Source of the DNA: Planctomycetota bacterium | GTDB taxonomy: Bacteria > Planctomycetota > Phycisphaerae > Phycisphaerales > UBA1924 | Assembly (NCBI GenBank): GCA_014584315.1 | Contig: JACTNA010000030.1 | Location: 40,684-104,683 of the forward strand | Length of the DNA: 64,000 nt | Reading direction: 5' to 3' | Translations under genes and position numbers: made by a program | Notes under the pieces: generated by a model | What the model was told of the DNA's origin: nothing | Databases searched by the model: none | The model's input: only the letters and a program-made list of their open reading frames with translations | Shown: positions 55,368 through 62,376 of the stretch, piece by piece | Numbering within the stretch: the stretch's first letter is position 1 | Layout: each line of letters starts with the position of its first letter

Positions 55368-56128
55368 CGCCGCGCTCCGTCCGGCCGCGCCGCCCCGTCG
55401 AGCGCGCCCGAGGCGACGCCATTGGGGCCGGGCGCAGCCGGCGCCGACTCGGCGTCGCCTTCCCCCGCCGATGATGCAGGCCGACGAACCGAACGCAGCG
55501 CCGCCCTGCCCGTCGCCGCGCTGATGCGCACCTCGACCGAGCGCCCCTCCGGCCCGACCAGCCAGAACGGCGCGGTCTCCAGCGCGCCCCCGTCGGGAAG
55601 AAAGACCGCGATCGTCAGCGGCCCGCCCGCCCCGTCTTCGAACCCGGCGTCCATCGGCGCGATGCCCGGCCGAGGCTCCGCGCCCTCCCCACCCCACCCG
55701 ATGGCCTCCGCCGGCACAGGGCGCTCCGCGCTCACGCGAACCCCGGACGGCAGCACGAACACCGGGAACTCGCGCGGCACGCGGGGGGCGGCGTCCGCCG
55801 AACCGAACCCCTCGCCCGGCATCCCGAATCCGCGATCGCCCGGCTCGCTCGCGTCCCCAAGTCCCTCGACGGGATCGTCGTCCCCGATCGGCCGCGCCAG
55901 CAGGCGCAGCCCGTCCCGCGCCGGCTGCGCGATCAGCGCAACCGGACGGCCCTCGCGCAGCGCCTCCGCCCGGCAGAGCGCGAGCGCGCCCTCCAGCTGC
56001 CGCGACGACTCGTCGAAGAGCGCGGCCCCCATCCGGCGCGCGAGCGCGGGCGCGGCCAGCGACGCCGCCGCGATCAGCAACGCAATCGCAACCAGCACCT
56101 CGAACAGCGTGAACGCTCCGCGTCGCAC
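55364..56128 (-). CDS. gspH: Minor pseudopilin GspH
   Basis: A 254-aa prepilin starting MRRGAFTLFEVLVAIALLIA, with Glu at position 5. The following SSRQLEGALALCRAEALREGRPVAL is the GspH/FimT hallmark (helix rich in Ala/Arg and then G-x-x-V). The C terminus holds the strand VEVRISAATGRAALR and a long Ala/Pro/Gly-rich tail, not part of the family. It follows gspG after 42 bp and overlaps gspI. Confidence 0.85.
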   Translation of the reverse strand: MRRGAFTLFEVLVAIALLIAAASLAAPALARRMGAALFDESSRQLEGALALCRAEALREGRPVALIAQPARDGLRLLARPIGDDDPVEGLGDASEPGDRGFGMPGEGFGSADAAPRVPREFPVFVLPSGVRVSAERPVPAEAIGWGGEGAEPRPGIAPMDAGFEDGAGGPLTIAVFLPDGGALETAPFWLVGPEGRSVEVRISAATGRAALRSVRRPASSAGEGDAESAPAAPGPNGVASGALDGAARPDGARR

Positions 56129-56170
56129 CTGTCGGTCCCTCCCCGCGCGGCAACCCGCGCGAACGGAGGA

Positions 56171-56665
56171 TCAGCCACGGTCCGGCGGCATGAACGGACC
56201 GCCGAGATCGCCTTCCTCATCCTTCGGCCACGACGTCAGGTCGTCCTCCCCGCCCTGGTCGTCCTGCCCGTTGGGGCCGAACGACCACAGGTCGAACTGG
56301 CTCTCGTCGCGGTCGCTGATCTGCCGGTACCCCCACTCGTTGCCCCAGCGGTCCGCCGGCCTCGGCTCCTCCAGGTACCCCCGCCACTTGCTCACGTCCG
56401 CCTCGGGGTCGAGCGCGTTCTTGTCCCACAGCACCTTCACGCCCTCGTCGTCCGTCGGATACCTCCCGAAGTCCAGCCGGAACAGGCGCATCGCGTCCTT
56501 GATCCGGTTGATGTCCACCTGGGTCATCGACTCCTTCGCCTGCTCCTGCCGGCTCAGCACGGCCAGGCCGACGAGCGCACTCAACGCGAGGATGATCGCG
56601 ATCACGATCATCACCTCGACGAGCGTGAAGCCCCGGGCGAGGCTCCGGCGGACCTTGCGGTTCAT
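56171..56665 (-). CDS. gspG: Major pseudopilin GspG
   Basis: The 164-aa product is the main subunit of the pseudopilus. The leader ends ARGFTLVEVMIVIAIILALSAL, with Glu at position 5. The calcium-binding C-terminal region follows the family plan: YPTDDEGVKVLWDKNALDP, then ADRWGNEWGYRQ, then DLWSFGPNGQDD(Q)GGEDDLTSW. A start at 56665 (MNRKVRRSL) is preceded by an AAAGGA ribosome-binding site. It is the first gene of the secretion operon, with an AT-richer stretch (near 56805-56826) about 150 nt upstream as its likely promoter region. Confidence 0.93.
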   Translation of the reverse strand: MNRKVRRSLARGFTLVEVMIVIAIILALSALVGLAVLSRQEQAKESMTQVDINRIKDAMRLFRLDFGRYPTDDEGVKVLWDKNALDPEADVSKWRGYLEEPRPADRWGNEWGYRQISDRDESQFDLWSFGPNGQDDQGGEDDLTSWPKDEEGDLGGPFMPPDRG

Positions 56666-56872
56666 GGTCGGGCGTCCTTTCTGCTCTGCTCCGGGGGAGG
56701 CCGATGCCGCGGGCGTCCCTGCCACCCTCGGCCGCCACCGGGGACTGTGTCCTCGGCTCTTCTACCCGCCGCCCCGCCCCCGGGATCAGCCGACCCGGGC
56801 GGACAGCACATTAGTCCATACTAGCATCAACCCCCCGACCGACGCAAGCCCCGTCCCCACGAACCCGGCTTG

Positions 56873-56964
56873 GGGGGAGGGATCGAGGGATCGAGGGGGG
56901 AGGGGTCGAGGGATCGAGAGGGGAGGGGTCGAGGGATCGAGGGGGGAGAGGTCGAGGGGTCGAG
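56873..56964. repeat. Four tandem 23-bp purine-rich repeats
   Basis: Four copies of a 23-bp unit, each a G-run followed by two TCGA tetramers. On the plus strand the unit is almost all purine except the TC steps. Copies differ at only a few G/A positions. The tract sits between the terminator of the fibronectin-III gene and the presumed gspG promoter. Confidence 0.8.
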
Positions 56965-56973
56965 GCAACGTGA

Positions 56974-56999
56974 AAACGGCGGGCCGTGAGGCCCGCCGC
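56974..56999 (-). terminator. Rho-independent terminator of the fibronectin-III gene
   Basis: On the minus strand a perfect 9-bp stem (CGGCGGGCC / GGCCCGCCG) with a TCAC loop (56978-56999) is followed at once by TTTT (56974-56977). It lies 54 nt past the stop of the gene ending at 57053. Confidence 0.8.
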
Positions 57000-57052
57000 G
57001 GGATCCGCACCCTGTCTCTCTGTGCGGGCGTTGCGCCCTCCGCGTTCCGGCT

Positions 57053-57805
57053 TCACGCCGCGAGGCGGACGTTCTCGCCGGACTCGGCCGGACCATCGTG
57101 CTCGCCCGCGTGGGCGGTGAAGACGGAGACGCCGCCGACGCCGAAGTTGACGACGAAGAGGGCCGGCTCGCCGCGCCTGGTCGAGCGGACGGCGGTGACC
57201 TGGTAGATGACGGTCGAGGCCCCGGCGGGGATGGTGCCGTCGGTGAAGGCCCGCTCGCCGGAGGAGCCGACGAAGGTGTACGGCCCGCCGTCGGCGCGGC
57301 GCTGGACCTCGTACATGGTGCCGACGGACCCGGTGGGGTTGTCGCACTTCCACTTCAGTTCGATCTCGCCGGTCTGGAGCAGGTTGACGCGCGGCTGGTA
57401 GGGCGTGCCGGGCGCGGGGACGGGCGACGGCTCGGCGGGCGGCGGGATCTGGGCCAGCACGTAGACGTTGGGGTCGTTCTGCGTCTCGGCGTAGCTCTTG
57501 ATGGTCTTGATCAGCCCCGCGCCGTTGTCGGCCATGGTGGCGACGGCGTTGTAGAAGGTCTGCGTGGCGGCCTTGGCGGCGTCGCGCGCGGCCTGGGCCT
57601 GGTTGTAGGCGACGCGGGCGGCGGCGGTCTGGCCCATCAGGGTCGTGACCTGCCCCGATGTAAGTCCGATGTCGGTTGCGTTGGTCGCCCACGGCTGGTT
57701 GTGCGCTTCATAGAACTCGATCTTGCCGAGCCTGGTGTTGGGAACGATGCCCGTGATGAGGTTCTCCGTTCTGATGTCCCGCGATGTGAACGGGGCAGGC
57801 TGCAT
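57053..57805 (-). CDS. Fibronectin type III domain protein
   Basis: A 250-aa protein with two parts. Residues about 1-130 are helical: LGKIEFYEAHNQPWATNATDIGLT and an Ala/Gln-rich helix (AAARVAYNQAQAARDAAKAATQTFYNAV), as in a planctomycete group of small proteins with this layout. Residues about 150-235 form a fibronectin-III-like sandwich (GEIELKWKCDNPTGSVGTMYEVQRR; GASTVIYQVTAVRSTRRGEPA). No signal peptide is obvious. The start at 57805 (MQPAPFTSRD) lacks a clear ribosome-binding site and is the best guess; open frame upstream crosses low-complexity DNA. It has its own terminator. Confidence 0.7.
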   Translation of the reverse strand: MQPAPFTSRDIRTENLITGIVPNTRLGKIEFYEAHNQPWATNATDIGLTSGQVTTLMGQTAAARVAYNQAQAARDAAKAATQTFYNAVATMADNGAGLIKTIKSYAETQNDPNVYVLAQIPPPAEPSPVPAPGTPYQPRVNLLQTGEIELKWKCDNPTGSVGTMYEVQRRADGGPYTFVGSSGERAFTDGTIPAGASTVIYQVTAVRSTRRGEPALFVVNFGVGGVSVFTAHAGEHDGPAESGENVRLAA

Positions 57806-58142
57806 GGAAGGTCGCCGCGCCCCACGCGGAGCGTCGCGGCCGTCCGATATGTTTCGGTCGATCGGCCCCGCGTGCGGACCACTTGAGCGGGATGCTGAAG
57901 AAAGAAGCAAGGAACGCGGAGATCGCGGCGTTGGGACGCGGAGAGGGGGGAGGGGGGGGCGAGGGCAAGGGGGGAAGGGGGGAAGGGAGGAAGGGGGCTT
58001 GAGACTTGAGGCCTGAGTCTTGAGGCTTGAGGCCTGAGGCTTGGGGCTTGGGGGTGGGTGGGGCGGCGGCGATTCCCCGACTCGGCAAGCCCACTTCATA
58101 CCCGCGCGGCTTCGGCCCGCCCGGGTACGGGGAGGAGGCGTC
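57806..58142. other. Low-complexity intergenic region
   Basis: No gene recognised. From about 57940 to 57997 the plus strand is nearly all purine (runs of G with A). It is followed by the heptamer repeat at 57998-58053 and then G-rich DNA up to the tracrRNA terminator. Open frames across this stretch are products of the low complexity. Confidence 0.5.
57998..58053. repeat. Eight tandem heptamer repeats (CTTGAGG-like)
   Basis: Eight adjacent 7-bp units: CTTGAGG and close variants (CTTGAGA, CCTGAGT, CCTGAGG, CTTGGGG). It lies 90 bp beyond the tracrRNA terminator. Confidence 0.85.
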
Positions 58143-58182
58143 AAAAAGAGAAGAGCCGCAGGCCGGGGGTGCGGGCTGCGGC
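58143..58182 (-). terminator. Rho-independent terminator of tracrRNA
   Basis: On the minus strand a perfect 7-bp stem GCCGCAG/CTGCGGC (58176-58182 with 58155-58161) closes a 14-nt loop and is followed by a pyrimidine stretch containing TTTTT at 58143-58147. Confidence 0.8.
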
Positions 58183-58250
58183 GGTCGCCTGTCGGCGGTG
58201 CCTGCGATTACTCTTGTTGCGTGAAACCGCGGGCCGGGATCGATTACACT
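58143..58250 (-). ncRNA. tracrRNA of the type II CRISPR system
   Basis: The minus strand from 58250 to 58216 is an anti-repeat to the CRISPR repeat. With a crRNA read on the minus strand of the array, the pairing is: a 6-bp lower stem (GUUGCG with CGCAAC), an internal bulge, a 7-bp block, one G-U, and a 15-bp block to the repeat 3' end. This lower stem-bulge-upper stem plan is that of all type II duplexes. Past the anti-repeat come a linker, a small hairpin (CGCC-GACA-GGCG, 58186-58197) and the terminator hairpin. A TTGACG-17-TAGAGT promoter places the start close to 58250. Length would be about 108 nt. It is divergent from cas9. Confidence 0.85.
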
Positions 58251-58256
58251 GACCCG

Positions 58257-58285
58257 ACTCTAACAGGCGGCGGGAGGTCCGTCAA
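58257..58285 (-). promoter_or_regulatory. tracrRNA promoter
   Basis: On the minus strand TTGACG (58280-58285) and TAGAGT (58257-58262) are separated by 17 bp, and the -10 ends 7 nt before the first anti-repeat base. The -35 box overlaps the AA of the cas9 ribosome-binding site (AAGGGAG, 58284-58290). Confidence 0.65.
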
Positions 58286-58296
58286 GGGAGCATCCC

Positions 58297-61200
58297 ATGA
58301 ATGTGCTCGGCTTTGACATCGGCTCGAACTCGGTGGGGTCGGTGTGGATCGATCGGGCAAAGGGCAGGATCACCGCGGGCGTCTCGGTCTTCCCGGCGGG
58401 GGTGGACGAATCCGATGACAAGCGCGGCGACCCGAAGAACGCCAAGCGGCGCATGACGCGGCGGACCCGGATCACGCTCGCCCGGCGTTCGCAGCGCAAG
58501 CGTGAGCTGCGGCTGCGGTTGATCGAGGCCGGTCTTCTCCCTCCGACCGAGCGGGAGTTCCGCGCCCTGCTGGAAGCGACGGACCCGTGGGTGCTCCGCA
58601 GCAAGGGCCTCGACGCGCCATTGACGCCGTTCGAGTTCGGGCGGGTGCTGCTCCACCTCGCGCAGCGGCGGGGTTCGTTGGGCCTGCACGTGCCCGAGCC
58701 GAGCGAGGAAGAGGCCGATGCCGACGAAGCCGCGCAGGATGACGGCAAGGTGAAGGCGGCGATCGGCGCGGTCCGTGCGAAGATGATCGAGAAGAACGCC
58801 CGCACGTTCGGCGAGTTCATCTGCATGGTGCGAGCGGAGCGCGTCACCCCCATCACAACAACCGACAATCGCCGCGCCGACGCGAGGAAAGGACCGCGCG
58901 AATGGCGTGCCGCAGTCCGCAACAAGGCCGCTTCCTACGAACACTGTGCCGATCGCGCCATGATCCGTGACGAGTTCGCGAGACTCTGGAATGCCCAGAG
59001 CCGCCTCGGCGGCGAGACCGCGAGGCTTCTCACGGCCGATCTCCGCCTCGCCCTCGACGACGAGTCCGGCGATGCGATCTGGAGGCACAAGGGCCTGCTC
59101 TTCGGCCAGCGCCGCCAGTCGTGGGACCTTGGCACGCTCGGCCGCTGCAACCTCCACCCGGAGGAGCGCTGCGTCCCACATGCGGACATGCACGCCTCGC
59201 GCTACCTCGTCGTCGAGACGGTGAACAACCTCAAGATCATCGACGGCGCCAAGGAGGCTCGCCCCCTCACGCCCGAGGAGCGGGAGAGGATCAAGAAGTT
59301 CCTGAGCGGCCCGCTCGGCACGGAGAAGGGCCGGAAGAAGAAGGGCGACACGGAGCCGCCCGCCGACAGGCCCAAGCGCACCGTGAGCGTGACCGACCTC
59401 CGAAACTTCATGGGCACGACGAAGGACGGCTGGGGGCGGGCCTCGAAGACCTCGCGCTTCCGCTTCAACATCGAGAACGACGAGGACCGCGCCATCAACA
59501 CCGACTGGTTCAGCCGCGAGATCATCCACGGGGCGGTCACGCCGGAGAAGTGGGCGGCAATGCCGGAGCGCACGCGCGAGGGCCTGAACCGCGCCATCCT
59601 CAAGTTCGACCCGGACCAGGAGGACGACGCGGCGAAACTCCGCGCCGGCGTGATGGACTGGGCCGGTCTGACAGCCGCGCAGGCCGACGCCCTGATCGCC
59701 GCGTGGAAAACGCGTCCCAAGCCCGACGCCAAGCGGCTGAGCATGAGCCGCCGCGCGGTCCGGAACCTGCTCACGGTCATGGACCGCCCCGAGCCGTGGC
59801 CGGACCCGAACCGCTCCGGCCAGAAGCGATGGTTGACCCAGATCGAGGCGCGCAAACTGCTCGCGGGCGACGGCGACTTCATCGACGTGACGACGGGCAA
59901 GGCACTCGACGACCACACGCGCCGCCGCTACGCCACGGGCGCGAAGGGGGCGACGGCCCGCGACCGCTACTACATGGGAAAGCACGTTCTCGTGAAGGAC
60001 GGCAAGCCCGTGATCGACCACGAGACCGGCGAGCCGCTCGCCGAGCCGCCCCCCGCGCCGCTCGTCAGCAACCCCGTCGTGCGCAAAGCCATCCACGAGG
60101 TCCGCCGCCATCTGGTCGAGTACATGAAGACCTTCGGCCGCAAGCCCGACGAGGTCTACATCGAGCTGGCCCGCGAGGCGAAGATGGGCAAGAAGGACGC
60201 GGACAGGCTCCTCTTCAAGAACCGCCTGCGCAACCGCATCCGCAACAACATCATCCACGAACTCGGCCTTGAGTCGCAGACTTCCACGCAGCAGCGCGCC
60301 GCCGTCGACCGCGTCATCCTCTGCGTCCAGCAGGGCGGCGTCTGCCCGCTGTGCGGGCAGGGCGGACTCACAACCCGCCAGGCCGCGACCGGTGAAGGCT
60401 GCGAGGTTGCCCACATCATCCCCCGTGCCAGCGGCGGCCACAACGGCCTCTCCAACATCGTCCTTGCGCACGAGAAGTGCAACCGCGAGATGGGCCGGCG
60501 CACGCCGCGACAGTTCTGGTCCGACGGCCCCGGCTTCGAACAGGGGATGGTCTGGGTCGAGGGCATCTTCGGCGAGGTCAAGCGGCCGAAGCCCTCCGAG
60601 TTCAAGAGCGCGACCGGCGATGCCCTCTGGGCCTGCTACTTCACCAAGCGCGACGACACCGCGAAGATCGAGCAGTTCAAGAAGGACGTCAAGGACATCC
60701 AGGAGATGACGGCGCGGCAGGAAGCCGCGACCAAGTACGCCGCGCGCCAGGTGATGGCCTACCTGGCCGATGCGCTCTACGGGGGCAAGGGCCTCCCGGA
60801 GCGGAGCACCGGAGACGACGGGCGGCGGATCTTCGCCACGGACGGGATGTGGACCAGCCGCTTGCGCCGCGAATGGAACCTGTTCTTCGACCCCCACTGT
60901 GCCCGTTCGAAGGGCCTGGCCAACGATGAGGAACGCGAGCGCAAGGAGAAGAACCGCGGCGACCACCGCCACCACGCCATCGACGCCGTTGTCATCTCGC
61001 TCTGCACGCGACAGGTCCAGATCGCGTGGGAGGAGCGGGAGAAGCGGGCCGACAATGAAGGCATCAACACGGCGAACGAAGAGGAGATGGCCAACTACCG
61101 CCGCCTCCACCCGCTCGACCCGCCCGAGCCCTTCACGTCCATCGAGGAGTTCCGCGAAGAGGTGAAGCGTGCGGTCTTCGGCGACGACGGGAGCCTCCGG

Positions 61201-62334
61201 CCCATCTGTCACCGCCCGGTCAAGCGCAAGCTCATCGGCGCGCTGCACGAAGAGACACTCTTCGGCCCCGTGCTCGACAAGGCGGGCAACCTCACGGGCA
61301 ACTACACCGCCAAGAAGAGCGTGCTCTCCCTCGACCCGAACCACCTGCGCCTTCCCCGGCGGGAGACCGAGAAGGAGGCCGTCGAGCGCCTCGCCGCCAG
61401 ACGCCGATGCACACACGGGGTGAGCGAGCGGGAAGCGCGCAAGTGGGCACGCGCCGTGGTTTCGTCCCCCGGCTACCAGCCCGCGATCGTCGATCCCCCG
61501 CCGGGCAAGAGCGGGATCGTCCGCGACGCCGCTCTGCGGCGGCGACTCCGCGCCTGCCTCGAAGAGGCGGGCCTGGACCCCGACAACTTCTCCGCCGGCC
61601 AGGTCAAGAAACTCTACGAAGCGGGCGGGTTCCGCCAGGCGTCGGGCGTTCCCATTCACTCCGTCGTCCTCCTGCGGACCATGAACGATCCCGTCGTCAT
61701 CGACCGCAAGCGCCCAGACTACGCATCGGGACGGATGCGCCGCGACGACGATCCGGCCTCGAAGCGTGCGTACGTCGGCGGCAACAACCATCACGTCGAG
61801 ATCCGCGTCGACGACAACGGCAACTGGACGGGCGAGATCGTCTCGGCCTTCGAGGCCGCCCAGCGGAAACTCGCAAGGCTGCGTGCCCTGCGCGAAGCCC
61901 GAATCCCCAAGCCAGACGAGTTCCGCAAACTCCCCAAGGCCGAGCGGCGCGCGCTCTCGCCCGTGCTGCGTGCCGTCGAGGAGGCGCACCCGATCGTGGA
62001 CCGACGCGACGACGACGCCAGGGGCGGCCGTTTCGTCATGAGTCTCGCCGAGGGCGAGATGCTGCACATGAAGCACAAGGGGACCGGCGAGGTTGGCTAC
62101 TTCGTCGTCGCCAAGCTCGACAAGCCCCGCACCGTCGTTCTCGTGCCGCACTGGGACGCGAGAGCTGCCACCGAGCGGAAGGATGCCGAGGGCAACAAGG
62201 TCCCCGATTCGAAGCGCGAGCAGTTCTCGGTCACGCCGTCCGACCTCAAAGCCCTCGCCCCCCCCGGCCGCGACCACGCTGTCAAGGTCCGGGTCAGCCC
62301 CCTCGGCGTCGTCACCATCCTCGAAAAGGATTGA
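58297..62334 (+). CDS. cas9: Cas9 endonuclease (type II-C-like, zinc-knuckle HNH)
   Basis: The RNA-guided effector of the locus, 1,345 aa, large for a II-C-type locus. Split RuvC: Asp7 (GFDIGSNSVG), Glu623 (VYIELAREAK), and His893/Asp896 (HHAIDAVVI). The Arg-rich bridge helix is at about 50-75 (RRMTRRTRITLARRSQRKRE). The recognition lobe spans roughly 80-600. The HNH domain (about 675-740) has a CPLC knuckle (Cys683, Cys686), catalytic His706 in EVAHIIPRASGG, and HEKCN with Cys728 and Asn729. Residue 705 before His706 is Ala where Cas9 usually has Asp. The C-terminal PAM-interacting region covers about 920-1345. The start follows AAGGGAG at 6-nt spacing. cas1 follows after 42 nt. Confidence 0.95.
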   Translation: MNVLGFDIGSNSVGSVWIDRAKGRITAGVSVFPAGVDESDDKRGDPKNAKRRMTRRTRITLARRSQRKRELRLRLIEAGLLPPTEREFRALLEATDPWVLRSKGLDAPLTPFEFGRVLLHLAQRRGSLGLHVPEPSEEEADADEAAQDDGKVKAAIGAVRAKMIEKNARTFGEFICMVRAERVTPITTTDNRRADARKGPREWRAAVRNKAASYEHCADRAMIRDEFARLWNAQSRLGGETARLLTADLRLALDDESGDAIWRHKGLLFGQRRQSWDLGTLGRCNLHPEERCVPHADMHASRYLVVETVNNLKIIDGAKEARPLTPEERERIKKFLSGPLGTEKGRKKKGDTEPPADRPKRTVSVTDLRNFMGTTKDGWGRASKTSRFRFNIENDEDRAINTDWFSREIIHGAVTPEKWAAMPERTREGLNRAILKFDPDQEDDAAKLRAGVMDWAGLTAAQADALIAAWKTRPKPDAKRLSMSRRAVRNLLTVMDRPEPWPDPNRSGQKRWLTQIEARKLLAGDGDFIDVTTGKALDDHTRRRYATGAKGATARDRYYMGKHVLVKDGKPVIDHETGEPLAEPPPAPLVSNPVVRKAIHEVRRHLVEYMKTFGRKPDEVYIELAREAKMGKKDADRLLFKNRLRNRIRNNIIHELGLESQTSTQQRAAVDRVILCVQQGGVCPLCGQGGLTTRQAATGEGCEVAHIIPRASGGHNGLSNIVLAHEKCNREMGRRTPRQFWSDGPGFEQGMVWVEGIFGEVKRPKPSEFKSATGDALWACYFTKRDDTAKIEQFKKDVKDIQEMTARQEAATKYAARQVMAYLADALYGGKGLPERSTGDDGRRIFATDGMWTSRLRREWNLFFDPHCARSKGLANDEERERKEKNRGDHRHHAIDAVVISLCTRQVQIAWEEREKRADNEGINTANEEEMANYRRLHPLDPPEPFTSIEEFREEVKRAVFGDDGSLRPICHRPVKRKLIGALHEETLFGPVLDKAGNLTGNYTAKKSVLSLDPNHLRLPRRETEKEAVERLAARRRCTHGVSEREARKWARAVVSSPGYQPAIVDPPPGKSGIVRDAALRRRLRACLEEAGLDPDNFSAGQVKKLYEAGGFRQASGVPIHSVVLLRTMNDPVVIDRKRPDYASGRMRRDDDPASKRAYVGGNNHHVEIRVDDNGNWTGEIVSAFEAAQRKLARLRALREARIPKPDEFRKLPKAERRALSPVLRAVEEAHPIVDRRDDDARGGRFVMSLAEGEMLHMKHKGTGEVGYFVVAKLDKPRTVVLVPHWDARAATERKDAEGNKVPDSKREQFSVTPSDLKALAPPGRDHAVKVRVSPLGVVTILEKD

Positions 62335-62376
62335 TCCGGCCCCCCCGATCCGTTCCAATGTCGTCGGGAGGCGTGC

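Larger units (their letters stand above)
56666..57052. other. Intergenic region upstream of gspG
   Basis: About 390 bp with no coding potential I could support. It holds the likely promoter region of the secretion operon (with a TAGT-ccat-ACTA inverted repeat near 56812-56823), a 23-bp tandem repeat (56873-56964) and the terminator of the fibronectin-III gene (56974-56999). Confidence 0.5.

Noticed and set aside
58216..58250. A stray degenerate CRISPR repeat rather than tracrRNA
   Set aside because: The mismatch pattern (bulge between lower and upper stem), a promoter ending 7 nt before it and a terminator after it fit a tracrRNA gene.
58143..58250. tracrRNA transcribed on the plus strand
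   Set aside because: The terminator with its T-run, and the type II stem-bulge-stem geometry, only work on the minus strand.
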